Of a stretch of DNA of 64,000 nucleotides, positions 52,952 to 62,185 are shown piece after piece. The stretch spans positions 62,001 to 126,000 of the forward strand of contig JADKJU010000005.1 of NCBI GenBank assembly GCA_016720855.1. Reading direction: 5' to 3'. The notes under the pieces were generated by a model. It was not told where the DNA came from and searched no databases. It worked only from the letters and a program-made list of their open reading frames with translations. This DNA comes from Betaproteobacteria bacterium (GTDB taxonomy: Bacteria > Pseudomonadota > Gammaproteobacteria > Burkholderiales > Usitatibacteraceae). Within the stretch, counting starts at the first letter, position 1. Each line of letters opens with the position of its first letter. Made by a program: the position numbers and the translations under genes.

Positions 52952-54151
52952 TCACTTGGCCGGCGCCGCGGCGGGACGTGCGAACGCTTCCAGCGGAAGG
53001 ATCGGCAGCGCGTGCACACCCACCAGCGCGATGAGGAAGGACGCGGCTAGGCCGCCGATACCCAGCAGGAACTCCGGCAAGCTCGGGGCGTAAGCATCCA
53101 CTTTGCCGTCGCTGAAACTGCTGGCCACCTCGTACCCCGGGAAGATCTCGAGCGGGAACGCCTGCCCGCCGATGATGAAGACGTACAGAAGCGCGAATGC
53201 GCCCAGGGACACGAGCCCCGAGGCAAGCGCGGTTGAGCGCGGGCCCGCCAGGCGCGGATGGAAGAGGAGCGCCAGGGGCACCACGCTGCCCAGCCCCACG
53301 TAGCCGATCCAGAAGAGCACCGGATACGGGGCCCCGGTCACGAGGATGAAGTGCTCGAACGCGGTCTGCTTCGCCCAGTACAGGTTGGTCATGTGGTGCA
53401 CGGCCACGAAGTAGAGCGCCGCGACCACGAAGATCCCGAGGAGTCGGCGCACGCGGCCCTGCAATTCCTCGCTCATGGCCTCGCCCGCCAGTTGCGCCAG
53501 TCCCGATTGGGCCAGGTGGAAGACTGCGAGGCCCCAGGCCAGCGAGAGCGCGATGAAGAGCGGCGCGATGACGCCGGAAGCATAGGCCTGGCGCGCGACG
53601 AGGAATCCGAAGATGGACCCGGTGCCGGTGGTGAGGATGATCCGCCAGGCGAAGGCCGCCAGGCCGACGGGCTTGGCGAACTTGCCCAGGCGCCGCTCCA
53701 GGAGCGACCACAGGTAGAGCGCGCAGATCACGAAGAGCCCGTTGTAAAGGATCATGTTCCACGCGAAGATCGAGCGGAAATTGTAGTGGGTCGCCGCAAC
53801 GAGGAGGCGCTCCGGGCGACCCAGGTCCAGGACCAGCACCAGGAGGCCGCCCGCGAGCAGCGCCACGGTGAGGAGCACCGACAGCGGCGAGAAGGGCTTG
53901 TAACCGGACTCCCCGAAAACCGAGCCGACGGAGGCGACGTTGAGCGCCCCGGAAGCGGCCACGATGAGGAAGATCGCGAACACGTGCGGCAGGCCCCACA
54001 CCACCTGGTTGTTCATGCCGGTGACGATGTGGCCGTGCTGCTCCATGTAGTGGGCGGCGCCCAATGCCACCGCAAGCACCGCGCCGCCGGCGGCCGCCAG
54101 GGCCCAGAAGACGCGCCGGGCGGATGCGGGGGAGATCGCGGGGGTAGCCAT
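52952..54151 (-). CDS. dsrP: DsrP, NrfD-type quinone-interacting membrane subunit
   Basis: A 399-aa protein with about ten membrane helices of the NrfD family. It sits in the DsrMKJOP membrane complex and likely exchanges electrons with the quinone pool. It begins 3 bp after dsrO. Confidence 0.94.
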   Translation of the reverse strand: MATPAISPASARRVFWALAAAGGAVLAVALGAAHYMEQHGHIVTGMNNQVVWGLPHVFAIFLIVAASGALNVASVGSVFGESGYKPFSPLSVLLTVALLAGGLLVLVLDLGRPERLLVAATHYNFRSIFAWNMILYNGLFVICALYLWSLLERRLGKFAKPVGLAAFAWRIILTTGTGSIFGFLVARQAYASGVIAPLFIALSLAWGLAVFHLAQSGLAQLAGEAMSEELQGRVRRLLGIFVVAALYFVAVHHMTNLYWAKQTAFEHFILVTGAPYPVLFWIGYVGLGSVVPLALLFHPRLAGPRSTALASGLVSLGAFALLYVFIIGGQAFPLEIFPGYEVASSFSDGKVDAYAPSLPEFLLGIGGLAASFLIALVGVHALPILPLEAFARPAAAPAK

Positions 54152-54154
54152 CGC

Positions 54155-54886
54155 CTAGATCCCCTGGTAGCGCACGCCGTTGTCGGTGCGCAGGTCGGCA
54201 CGCAACTGCGTCGTCGCGACAGCACGGACGCGCTTCGAGATCTCGCTCTGCGGGTCGTTCAGGTCGCCGAAGACGATCGCGTGGTGCCCGGCGGCCGCGC
54301 AGGCCTCGACGCACGAGGGCGTGCCGCCGCGGTCCACCTTGTGCACGCATAGCGTGCAGCTCTCCACGCAGCCCTTGCCGCGCGGGACGTCGGGCTTCTG
54401 CCCGGTCGTCGGCTCGTGGACGAAGCTTCTCGCCTTGTACGGGCAGGCCATCATGCAGTACCGGCAGCCGATGCAGGTGTGGCGATCGACGAGCACGATG
54501 CCGTCCGCGCGCTTGAAGGAGGCTCCCGTCGGGCAGACATCCACGCAGGGCGGATCGGCGCAGTGCTGGCACATGACCGGGGCGGAGATCGCCTTGCCGG
54601 TCTTCAGGTCCTTCAGGTCCACCTTGCGGATCCACTGCGAATCGGTGGGGCGCGTGGTTCCAGGCAGGCCGTTCTCCTGGTTGCAGGCGTCCACGCAGTC
54701 CCGGCATCCGCTCGCGCACTTCGTCGTGTCGATAAGCATGCCCCAACGGACCTTGCCGCTCGCGGCCTCACCGGGCGCCTTGCCGTGGGCGTAGTCGTAC
54801 AGGAACACGCCCGGCGCGATCATGGCGCCCGCGATCGTGGCCGCCGTTCCGAGGAATTCGCGCCTGCGCTTGCTGACGGGGTTCAT
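54155..54886 (-). CDS. dsrO: DsrO, periplasmic Tat-exported ferredoxin subunit
   Basis: A 243-aa protein with a twin-arginine signal (KRRREFLGTAATIAGAM) and several 4Fe-4S motifs, including CASGCRDCVDAC, CQHCADPPCVDVCPTGAS and CIGCRYCMMACPYKARS. It is the periplasmic Fe-S subunit of DsrMKJOP. The ATG overlaps the dsrJ stop by four bases. Confidence 0.95.
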   Translation of the reverse strand: MNPVSKRRREFLGTAATIAGAMIAPGVFLYDYAHGKAPGEAASGKVRWGMLIDTTKCASGCRDCVDACNQENGLPGTTRPTDSQWIRKVDLKDLKTGKAISAPVMCQHCADPPCVDVCPTGASFKRADGIVLVDRHTCIGCRYCMMACPYKARSFVHEPTTGQKPDVPRGKGCVESCTLCVHKVDRGGTPSCVEACAAAGHHAIVFGDLNDPQSEISKRVRAVATTQLRADLRTDNGVRYQGI

Positions 54887-55287
54887 CTCAATGACCCCGC
54901 CGCTCCGGCCGATGCCGTGGTCGCCGGCCTCGCGGTCGAGGCATGGCAGCCGAAGCAGTCCGGCTTCACGGCGGCGTAGCTATGGCATCCCTGGCAGAAA
55001 TGCTGTTCCGAACCGAGCACCTGGCCGTCCTTCGCGTTCGCGTGGCAGTCGACACACGCCGCGAGGCTGTGCTTCACCGGGCGGATGCCGCGCCGGACGG
55101 TGTCGTCGCGGTCGTGCCTGAGGAACTCCATGTGCGAGCGGCGCATGAGCTTCGGATCCTCGACACAGGGACCGGAACGCGGCGGATCGAGCGCCGGTCC
55201 CGCCGCACTCGCGACCGGGCCCATCGCGCTCCCCGAGAGGAGGAGCGTCGCGACGATCGCCGCGCGAAGGATGCCTGCCGCTCTCAT
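54883..55287 (-). CDS. dsrJ: DsrJ, triheme cytochrome c
   Basis: A 134-aa exported triheme cytochrome with CVDCH, CQGCH and CFGCH and a signal sequence. Cys41 ahead of the first motif corresponds to the unusual haem-ligating cysteine known in DsrJ. It is the periplasmic cytochrome of DsrMKJOP. Confidence 0.94.
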   Translation of the reverse strand: MRAAGILRAAIVATLLLSGSAMGPVASAAGPALDPPRSGPCVEDPKLMRRSHMEFLRHDRDDTVRRGIRPVKHSLAACVDCHANAKDGQVLGSEQHFCQGCHSYAAVKPDCFGCHASTARPATTASAGAAGSLR

Positions 55288-55294
55288 CGGGCCC

Positions 55295-57244
55295 CTACTC
55301 CCCGAGTCCCATCTGGATGTAGCCGGTCGGGCAGACATCCTTGCAGATGTGGCAACCGATGCACTTGTCGTAGTCGGTGTCGACGTAGCGCCCGGTCGTG
55401 CTCTGCGTCTTCTTCACCTTGAACACGGCGGTCTGCGGGCAGTAAACCACGCAGTTGTCGCATTCGAAGCACATGCCGCAGCTCATGCAGCGCTTGGCCT
55501 CCGCGATGGCCTCGGCCTCGGAGAGCTGTCCCAGGCGCTCCTCGAAATTGCCGAGCGCCGTCTCCTTGGTGAGCGTGATGAATTTGCGCTTGACCCGGTC
55601 GGTGTAGGGAAAATGCCCGAGGAAGAGCTCCTTGTGCGTAATCACGTGCCGGTCGGAACGGTTGTCGAAATTGTGCACCGCCGCCTTCGAATCGCACGTG
55701 CCCCACATGGGCTCGGTCGCCTTCTCGATGGGCAGGCCCTTCTCGACCATCTTGCGCATGAGGTCGAACTGGTGCACGTCGATCTTCGGGCGCTTCTCGG
55801 GCTCCTCGCCGCGCAGGAAGCGGTCGATCCCATCCGCGGCGATGGAGCCGTGGCCGATCGCGGTGGTGAGCAGATGCGGGCGCAGCACGTCGCCGCCTGC
55901 GAAGACGTCGTCCTTGCCGGCCACGCGGTAGTTGCGGTCGGCCGTCACCCCGCCCTTGCCGTTGTCGAACTCCTCCAGGCCGGTGAAGTCGACCGACTGG
56001 CCGATGGCCGACACGATGAGATCGGCGGGGATGTCCTGCTCGGTCCCGGCCTTCATGTCGATCTGGAGCCTGCCGCCAACGAACTTGGCCTCGCATTGCG
56101 CGACGCGCAGCGCCGTGGCTCTCCCGTCCGGGCCCTTGACCAGGCCCACGGGCGCCCAGCCGCCGCGGATCTCGATACCCTCGGCAGCGGCCTGCTCGAC
56201 CTCGTGCTTGTTCGCCTGCATCTTGTCGACGCCGAACACGGAGGTGAGCACCACTTCCGCGCCCTGCGCCACAGACGCGTGAGCCACGTCGTGTGCCATG
56301 TAGCCGGCGATCGCGTGCTCGAAGTCGGTGGGCTTGGCGTTCTCGATGTGGCCCAGGCGCCGGGCCACGGTCGCGACGTCGATGGAGGTGTCGCCACCGC
56401 CCACGACGACCACGCGCTTGCCGACGTAGCGCAGCCGGCCGTCATTGAAGGCCTTCAGGAACGAGGTGGCGGTCACGACGTTGGGCGCCTGGGAGTCGGC
56501 CAGGGGCAGCGGGCGGCCGCCTTGGGCGCCCATGCCGAGGAAGACGGCGTCGTAGGTCTTGCGGATCTCCTCCATGGAGATGTCGGTGCCGACGCGGCAC
56601 TTCAGGCGCGCCTCGATCCCCAGGTCGAGAATGCGCTGGATCTCGGCGTCGAGCATGTCGCGCGGCGTGCGGAATCCCGGAATGCCGTAGCGCATCATGC
56701 CCCCGAGGTGCTCGTGGTCGTCGAAGATCGTGACCGAGTGCCCCTTGAGGGCGAGCTGGTAGGCGCACGACAGGCCCGCCGGGCCGCCGCCCAGCACGGC
56801 GACCTTCTTGCCCGTCGCCTTCGAGGGCTTCGCATAGGCGAGCTTGTTGGCAATGGCGTAGTCGCCGAGAAAGTGCTCGACGGAATTGATGCCGACGTGG
56901 TCCTCGACCTCGTTGCGGTTGCAGCCCGTCTCGCACGGCGCCGGGCACACGCGGCCCATCACGGACGGGAACGGATTGGCTTCCGTGAGGCGGCGCCAGG
57001 CGTACTCCTGCCACGCGACGCCCTGGGGCGGCTTCTCCGTCTGGCGCACGATCGCGAGCCAGCCGCGGATGTCCTCGCCAGACGGGCAGCTGCCCTGGCA
57101 GGGAGCCGTCGACTGGATGTAGGTGGGGCATTTGTGCGTGAAGGAGGCCTGGAAGATCACCTCCTGAAGTCGCATCGGCTTGGCGTCGCCATCCTTGTAG
57201 CGTCGGAAGGTGAGCGCTTGGGTTTCCTGGGGATTGGTGGCCAC
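55295..57244 (-). CDS. dsrL: DsrL, NAD(P)H-linked flavin oxidoreductase
   Basis: A 649-aa protein of the glutamate-synthase small-subunit type. It has an N-terminal Cys cluster region, two dinucleotide folds (AVLGGGPAGLSCAYQLAL and VVVVGGGDTSIDVATVARRL) and two C-terminal 4Fe-4S sites (CMSCGMCFECDNCVVYCP; CIGCHICKDVCPTGY). DsrL marks the oxidative dsr pathway and links DsrAB to NAD(P)H. It has a GTG start with an AGAGGA site. Confidence 0.94.
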   Translation of the reverse strand: MATNPQETQALTFRRYKDGDAKPMRLQEVIFQASFTHKCPTYIQSTAPCQGSCPSGEDIRGWLAIVRQTEKPPQGVAWQEYAWRRLTEANPFPSVMGRVCPAPCETGCNRNEVEDHVGINSVEHFLGDYAIANKLAYAKPSKATGKKVAVLGGGPAGLSCAYQLALKGHSVTIFDDHEHLGGMMRYGIPGFRTPRDMLDAEIQRILDLGIEARLKCRVGTDISMEEIRKTYDAVFLGMGAQGGRPLPLADSQAPNVVTATSFLKAFNDGRLRYVGKRVVVVGGGDTSIDVATVARRLGHIENAKPTDFEHAIAGYMAHDVAHASVAQGAEVVLTSVFGVDKMQANKHEVEQAAAEGIEIRGGWAPVGLVKGPDGRATALRVAQCEAKFVGGRLQIDMKAGTEQDIPADLIVSAIGQSVDFTGLEEFDNGKGGVTADRNYRVAGKDDVFAGGDVLRPHLLTTAIGHGSIAADGIDRFLRGEEPEKRPKIDVHQFDLMRKMVEKGLPIEKATEPMWGTCDSKAAVHNFDNRSDRHVITHKELFLGHFPYTDRVKRKFITLTKETALGNFEERLGQLSEAEAIAEAKRCMSCGMCFECDNCVVYCPQTAVFKVKKTQSTTGRYVDTDYDKCIGCHICKDVCPTGYIQMGLGE

Positions 57245-57283
57245 GGTGTCCTCTATGTGTCGTGTGTGTTTTGCGGAGCTCGC

Positions 57284-58810
57284 CTATTGCTTCGCGCCGA
57301 GGCGGATGGCCGTGCTCACCAGCTGGTGGACCCCGCCGACCATGCTCCGGTTGAATCCGTAGTACGGCAGGACCTTGGTGAACTGCGCCTTGCAGATGGC
57401 GCAGATGGTCGCCATGAAGTTGACGCCTTGAAGGTCGGCAACCTCGCGCAGGGACTCCATGCGCGGGAGCGCCCCCTTCACGCGCAGGTCGAGAATCTCG
57501 TCGGTGAGCAACCCCCCGCCGCCTCCGCAGCAGAAGGTGGCCTCGTGCGTGGTGCCGGGGCGCATCTCCACGTACCTGTTGACCACCGAGCGCACCAGGG
57601 CGCGCGGGATCTCGAACTGCCCGCCGGGCTCGTCCCCCATGCGCGAGGCCCGTGCCACGTTGCACGAGTCGTGGAACGTGACCACGCGGTGGTCGTTCGC
57701 GTCCTTGTCGAGCACCAGCGCCCCCTTCTGCACCAGGTCCCACGTGAGCTCGCAGATGTGCGTGGGCTGGCGGTAGCGGTGGTCGAGTTGGCTCTGCAGC
57801 ATCCGGGCGAAGGGGTCGTTGCCTCCCGAGCCGATGCCCGCGAGCGTGTTCCAGAAGCTGTAGGCCACGCGCCAGGCGTGCCCGCACTCGCCCACCACGA
57901 TGCGCTTCACGCCCAGATCGAGCGCCGCCTCGCGGATGCGAAGGGCGATCGTGCGCATCTGCTCGTAGTTGCCGATGAAGAGGCCGAAGTTCCCCGCTTC
58001 CGAGGCGTGCGTCGACAGGGTCCAGGAGATGCCGGCCGCGTGGAAGACCTTGGCGTAGCCGATGAGGCTGTCCACGTGCGGCTCGGCGAAGAAGTCGGCC
58101 GAGGGCGTGATGAGGAGCACCTCCGCGCCCTTCTGGTCGAGCGGGAACTTCACGTCGGCGCCCGTTTCCTCCTTCACGTCCTCCTCGAGGCCGAGGAGCG
58201 TGTCCTCGAGGGCAGGCCCCGGCAGCCCCAGGTTGTTGCCGATTCTGTGAACCTTGGCGATGATCTCGTTGGTGTACTTCGCCCCGTAACCGACCGTGTC
58301 GAGGATCTCGCGCGCGGCCATCGTCACCTCGGCGGTGTCGATGCCGTAGGGGCAGAAGACGGAGCAGCGCCGGCACTCGGAGCACTGGTTGTAGTACTTG
58401 TACCAGTCCTCGAGGAGGTCCTTCGTGAGTTCGCGCGCACCCACGAGCTTCGGGAACATCTTGCCGGGCAGCGTGAAGTGGCGGCGGTAGACGCCGCGCA
58501 TCAGGTCCTGACGGGCCACGGGCATGTTCTTGGGGTCGCCCGTGCCGAGGAAGTAATGGCACTTGTCGCTGCACGCGCCGCAGTGGACGCAGGCGTCGAG
58601 GTAGACACTGAGCGACCGGTACTTGTCGAGCAGCTCGCCCATCTTCGCGATGGCCTTGTCGTGCCAGTCCTCCACAAGCGTCCCGGGGAATCCGATGGCC
58701 GCCTGCATCTTCTCGGTGGCGACGAACGGCTTCGACTCCGCCATCGCGTCCGGGCGAAGCGCCGGGGGGACGGGGAATTCCCGGAGGGCGGGGGCGATGA
58801 CGTCGGCCAT
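57284..58810 (-). CDS. dsrK: DsrK, HdrD-like Fe-S subunit
   Basis: A 508-aa protein with two 4Fe-4S motifs (CVHCGACSDKC and CSECRRCSVFCPYGID) and the CCG-type active-site cysteines (GECGHAW, HDSCN, FCCGGGGG and ICAICKAQF). It is thought to reduce or oxidise the DsrC disulfide or trisulfide on the cytoplasmic side. The ATG at 58810 lies 5 bp after the dsrM stop. Confidence 0.94.
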   Translation of the reverse strand: MADVIAPALREFPVPPALRPDAMAESKPFVATEKMQAAIGFPGTLVEDWHDKAIAKMGELLDKYRSLSVYLDACVHCGACSDKCHYFLGTGDPKNMPVARQDLMRGVYRRHFTLPGKMFPKLVGARELTKDLLEDWYKYYNQCSECRRCSVFCPYGIDTAEVTMAAREILDTVGYGAKYTNEIIAKVHRIGNNLGLPGPALEDTLLGLEEDVKEETGADVKFPLDQKGAEVLLITPSADFFAEPHVDSLIGYAKVFHAAGISWTLSTHASEAGNFGLFIGNYEQMRTIALRIREAALDLGVKRIVVGECGHAWRVAYSFWNTLAGIGSGGNDPFARMLQSQLDHRYRQPTHICELTWDLVQKGALVLDKDANDHRVVTFHDSCNVARASRMGDEPGGQFEIPRALVRSVVNRYVEMRPGTTHEATFCCGGGGGLLTDEILDLRVKGALPRMESLREVADLQGVNFMATICAICKAQFTKVLPYYGFNRSMVGGVHQLVSTAIRLGAKQ

Positions 58811-58815
58811 GACCG

Positions 58816-59538
58816 TTACTTCGTTTCCAGGCGCGCGGCCCATTCGGCCAGGTGCCGATGCTCGCGCGGATTGTCGACCTGATTGCGCCCGGGGCTGAAG
58901 AAGAGGCCCGGCGCGTGCAGCAGCTTCGAGTACGGGAAGACGATCATCAGGGTGGCCACGAGTCCCAGGTGCACGGCGAGCGCCGGATCGGCCGGCAGCT
59001 CCCGCACCTGGAAGACGAGCAGGCCGAGGAAGAACGACTTCACCGCCACGATATCGGTGTGCGCGAGGTACTTCATCGCGAGGCCGCTGCCGGCGATGGC
59101 GATGAGGAGCGCAAGCATGAGGTGGTCGGACGGCGTCGAGATGTAGCGCACGCGGTCGACCAGGAAGCGCCGCGCCCATAGCCCCGCGAGGCCGGCGACC
59201 ATTGCGAATCCCGCGTAGACCCCGAAGGGCTGGATGAATGCCACCCACCCCCACACCGGATCGGTGAAGTAACGCAGGTGGCGGGCCAGCACGAGCGCGA
59301 GGCCCGCGTGGAAGGTCCACCCGAAGAGCCACGTCCAGAGGCTCGCCTTGAACAGGCTCTCGAAGAGCACCACTTCGCGCGCGAGCCTAAGCGCCACCCC
59401 GGCGCTGGTGGTCGGCGCAGGCGTGGTCGGGATCTTGAGCGGGGCGGGCGTCCCGGCGTACTGGCGGATGCGCCACGCGAGCCCCGCCACGAGCACCGTG
59501 GCGGCAGCGTAGAAGAGCCCGGCGAGGATGGCGGCCAT
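58816..59538 (-). CDS. dsrM: DsrM, NarI-type cytochrome b
   Basis: A 240-aa membrane protein with five or six helices and paired histidines (GWTFHAGLALVLARHLRYF and HLGLVATLMI). It is the diheme quinone-oxidoreducing subunit of DsrMKJOP. Confidence 0.93.
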   Translation of the reverse strand: MAAILAGLFYAAATVLVAGLAWRIRQYAGTPAPLKIPTTPAPTTSAGVALRLAREVVLFESLFKASLWTWLFGWTFHAGLALVLARHLRYFTDPVWGWVAFIQPFGVYAGFAMVAGLAGLWARRFLVDRVRYISTPSDHLMLALLIAIAGSGLAMKYLAHTDIVAVKSFFLGLLVFQVRELPADPALAVHLGLVATLMIVFPYSKLLHAPGLFFSPGRNQVDNPREHRHLAEWAARLETK

Positions 59539-59591
59539 CTCGAGGAATCCCGTGGCGGGCGCGGGCCGCAGGGCCCGCTCCCGGCCTCGCG

Positions 59592-59927
59592 TCAGACGCA
59601 GCCGGTCGGCTTGGGCAGGCCGGCGATCTTGCAGGCCTGCTTGGCGGGGCCGTACGGGAAGAGCTCGTACAGGTACGAGTTGCTGCCCTTATCGGGCCCG
59701 AGCTTCTTGCCGATGGCCTTGGTGAGCACTCGGACCGCCGGGGCGATCTGGTACTCGTTGTAGTACTCGCGCAGGAAGTTGACGACTTCCCAGTGGTTCG
59801 TGGTCATGTCGATCTTCTCGGCCTTGGCGATCTCGCCGGCGAGTTCCTCGTTCCACTGCGACAGATCGACCAGGTAACCCTCCTCGTCGACCTCGTAGGA
59901 CTTTCCGCTCACATCGATGGTGCCCAT
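59592..59927 (-). CDS. dsrC: DsrC, sulfur-carrier protein
   Basis: A 111-aa protein with the two C-terminal redox cysteines Cys99 and Cys110 in CKIAGLPKPTGCV, ten residues apart, as required for DsrAB sulfur transfer. A GGAGAGA ribosome site supports the ATG at 59927, and the frame upstream does not look like DsrC. Confidence 0.96.
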   Translation of the reverse strand: MGTIDVSGKSYEVDEEGYLVDLSQWNEELAGEIAKAEKIDMTTNHWEVVNFLREYYNEYQIAPAVRVLTKAIGKKLGPDKGSNSYLYELFPYGPAKQACKIAGLPKPTGCV

Positions 59928-59979
59928 TGATTCTCTCCTTTTCGCGTCTTCTAGCTTTGGCGGTGTGCCGTGATCCGCG

Positions 59980-60279
59980 CTACAGCCAGGACTGCACGCG
60001 GGGATTCTGGGTGACGAGGTCGACGAAGCCCTTGTAGTCGACCGGTACGACGCCGTCGATGACGGTGCCGGCGCGTGCGCGCGCCTCGAGATCGGGGGTG
60101 AGGACATAGACCTTGACGGTGCCGAGCGCAGTCTTCACCTTCGCCGATGCCGCGTGGCCCTTCGTGGCGGCATAGACGGCGTCCTCGATGAGCAGCACCG
60201 AGTGGCCGGGCCGGGCGTGCGCCAGGCAGCTTTCGAACGTGGCGCGTTCGCCGGGGGACTTGTTCACGATGTGCAGCAT
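59980..60279 (-). CDS. dsrH: DsrH, TusB-like sulfurtransferase subunit
   Basis: A 99-aa DsrH/TusB-like subunit. It begins MLHIVNKSPGERATFESCLA, and helps DsrEF hand sulfur to DsrC. Confidence 0.93.
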   Translation of the reverse strand: MLHIVNKSPGERATFESCLAHARPGHSVLLIEDAVYAATKGHAASAKVKTALGTVKVYVLTPDLEARARAGTVIDGVVPVDYKGFVDLVTQNPRVQSWL

Positions 60280-60302
60280 GTTGTTCCTTGGGGCCTCGTC
60301 GT

Positions 60303-60677
60303 CTAGAAGCTGATCAACACGTCCATCTCGTCCATCAGCGCCGACATCTCGGCGGTGGACACCACCTTCACGTCAACGAGGAGATCCTCCTCGGCAAGAC
60401 CCCTGGCCTGCAGCGACTCGCGTTCGACGTAGAGCTTCTCGATATCGTAGCCCTCCAGCGCCCGGTAGGTCGGCGAGAAGTTCTTGGTCTCGATCGCCTT
60501 GGGGTTCTGCCCCTTGGCCAGCTGGAAGACCCCGTCGTCCACGAACGCGAGGCTCACGTCCTGGTCGAACGCCGCGCTGATGAGGACCACCTCCAGCCCC
60601 TCGAGCGCATACACGCTTCCATACGGAGCCTTGCGGTTCACGAAAAGGAATTTCTTGATGATGCCGGCTTCGTCCAT
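60303..60677 (-). CDS. dsrF: DsrF, TusC-like sulfurtransferase subunit
   Basis: A 124-aa DsrF/TusC-like subunit that starts MDEAGIIKKFLFVNRKAPYG and has the family core LEVVLISAAFDQDVSLAFVD. It begins 3 bp after dsrE. Confidence 0.94.
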   Translation of the reverse strand: MDEAGIIKKFLFVNRKAPYGSVYALEGLEVVLISAAFDQDVSLAFVDDGVFQLAKGQNPKAIETKNFSPTYRALEGYDIEKLYVERESLQARGLAEEDLLVDVKVVSTAEMSALMDEMDVLISF

Positions 60678-60680
60678 GGC

Positions 60681-61040
60681 CTAATCCCCGAACACGACCA
60701 TCCGGTCGGACTGGATGGCGGATTCGACGAGCTGCCCGAGCCCCGAGATGCGGAAGCCCTGCGCGAGGTTCTGCTCGACGATGCCGCGCCTCAGGGCCGC
60801 GGCGACGCAGACCACGAGGTCCACGCCGTGGTCCTGCGCGAGCTTCGTCCAGCGCGCCACCACGTTGCGGTCGTCCTGCGGCGGCTCGGTGAGCTTGGTC
60901 GCATTGTTGACCCCGTCGTGATAGAAGAACACGCGCTCGATCTCGTGGCCCGCCCCGATCGCCGCCTTGCAGAAAAGGTAGGCGCTGTCGCTCGACTGGC
61001 GCTGGTACGGGCCTTCGTTGACCATGACTCCGATCTTCAC
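60681..61040 (-). CDS. dsrE: DsrE, TusD-like sulfurtransferase subunit
   Basis: A 119-aa DsrE/TusD-like subunit with NEGPYQRQSSDSAYLF near the start and VVCVAAALRRGI, whose Cys is the sulfur-binding residue. The GTG start gives the family N-terminus. Confidence 0.94.
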   Translation of the reverse strand: MKIGVMVNEGPYQRQSSDSAYLFCKAAIGAGHEIERVFFYHDGVNNATKLTEPPQDDRNVVARWTKLAQDHGVDLVVCVAAALRRGIVEQNLAQGFRISGLGQLVESAIQSDRMVVFGD

Positions 61041-61055
61041 GGCAGCTTGGCTCCC

Positions 61056-62138
61056 TCAGAACCGGATGTGCGCCGAAGCGTTCAGGCTGGAGCGCGAACC
61101 CCTCCAGTCGTCGATGAGGTACTTCGTGAACGGCAGCTCCGTCTTCTCGAAGAAGCGCGGCCAGCCGATGCGCTCGACCCAGTCGGACATGCGCTCCCAG
61201 GGACGCGCGTCATCCTTGTAGACGTAGAGGATCTTCTTCACGATCTCCGACACCTCGGGCCAGCGCGGCGGGTTGTTCGGGATGCCGGAGGCCACCATCT
61301 TCATGAACGTGGGCTTGCCGCGCGCATTCGAGTTCTTGCCGCCGATCCAGACCGCGAACTTGGAGAACTCCGGATCGTTGATCTGCATCGGCGGGCACGG
61401 CGGGTAGCAGGCGCCGCAGCAGATGCACTTCTTCTCGTCGACCTCGAGCGAGGGCTTGCCGTTCACCAGCGCCGGACGGATGGCGGCCACCGGGCAGCGC
61501 GCCACCACGGCGGGACGCTCGCAGACGTTCGCCACGAGGTCGTGGTTGATCTTCGGAGGCTTCGTGTGCTGGATGATGATCGCGATGTCGGCCTGACCGC
61601 CGCAGTTGATCTCGCAGCACGAGGTGGACATGTGCACCCGGTTGGGCATCTCCTCCTTGATGAACTCCTGGTGCAGGTCGTCCATCAGCGCCTTGACCGC
61701 GCCGGAAGCGTCGGTGCCGGGGATGTCGCAGTGCAGCCAGCCCTGGGTGTGCGAAATCATCGTGACGGAGTTGCCCGTGCCGCCCACCGGGAAGCCCGCC
61801 GTCGTGAGCGCCTCGATGAGCGGGGCGACCTTCTTCTCGTCGGCCACCATGAACTCGATGTTCGAACGGATGGTGAAGCGCACGTGCCCTTCCGCGTACT
61901 TGTCCGCGATGTCGCAGAGCTTGCGGATGGTATGGACGTCCATCTGGCGCTGCGTGCCGGCGCGCACGCTCCACACTTCCTCGCCGGAATACGAGACGTG
62001 GTGCAGCACGCCCGGACGCGGCCGGTCGTGGTACTTCCAATTGCCGTAGTTCTTGAGCAGCGTCGGGTGCATGTACTGCTTGTTGTCTGGGACGCCGGAT
62101 TCGATCGCGCGGCGCGGGGTGGCGGTGGCAGTGGCCAT
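61056..62138 (-). CDS. dsrB: DsrB, reverse dissimilatory sulfite reductase beta subunit
   Basis: A 360-aa subunit with the sirohaem/Fe-S region STSCCEINCGGQADIAI and a ferredoxin insert, CICCGACYPPCPPMQIND. It pairs with DsrA to release sulfite from DsrC-bound sulfur. The ATG at 62138 is 47 bp after the dsrA stop. Confidence 0.97.
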   Translation of the reverse strand: MATATATPRRAIESGVPDNKQYMHPTLLKNYGNWKYHDRPRPGVLHHVSYSGEEVWSVRAGTQRQMDVHTIRKLCDIADKYAEGHVRFTIRSNIEFMVADEKKVAPLIEALTTAGFPVGGTGNSVTMISHTQGWLHCDIPGTDASGAVKALMDDLHQEFIKEEMPNRVHMSTSCCEINCGGQADIAIIIQHTKPPKINHDLVANVCERPAVVARCPVAAIRPALVNGKPSLEVDEKKCICCGACYPPCPPMQINDPEFSKFAVWIGGKNSNARGKPTFMKMVASGIPNNPPRWPEVSEIVKKILYVYKDDARPWERMSDWVERIGWPRFFEKTELPFTKYLIDDWRGSRSSLNASAHIRF

Positions 62139-62185
62139 GTTCTGGACTCCGGGTTGCAGTCGTTGGCGGGTCGGGGCTCGCGGGG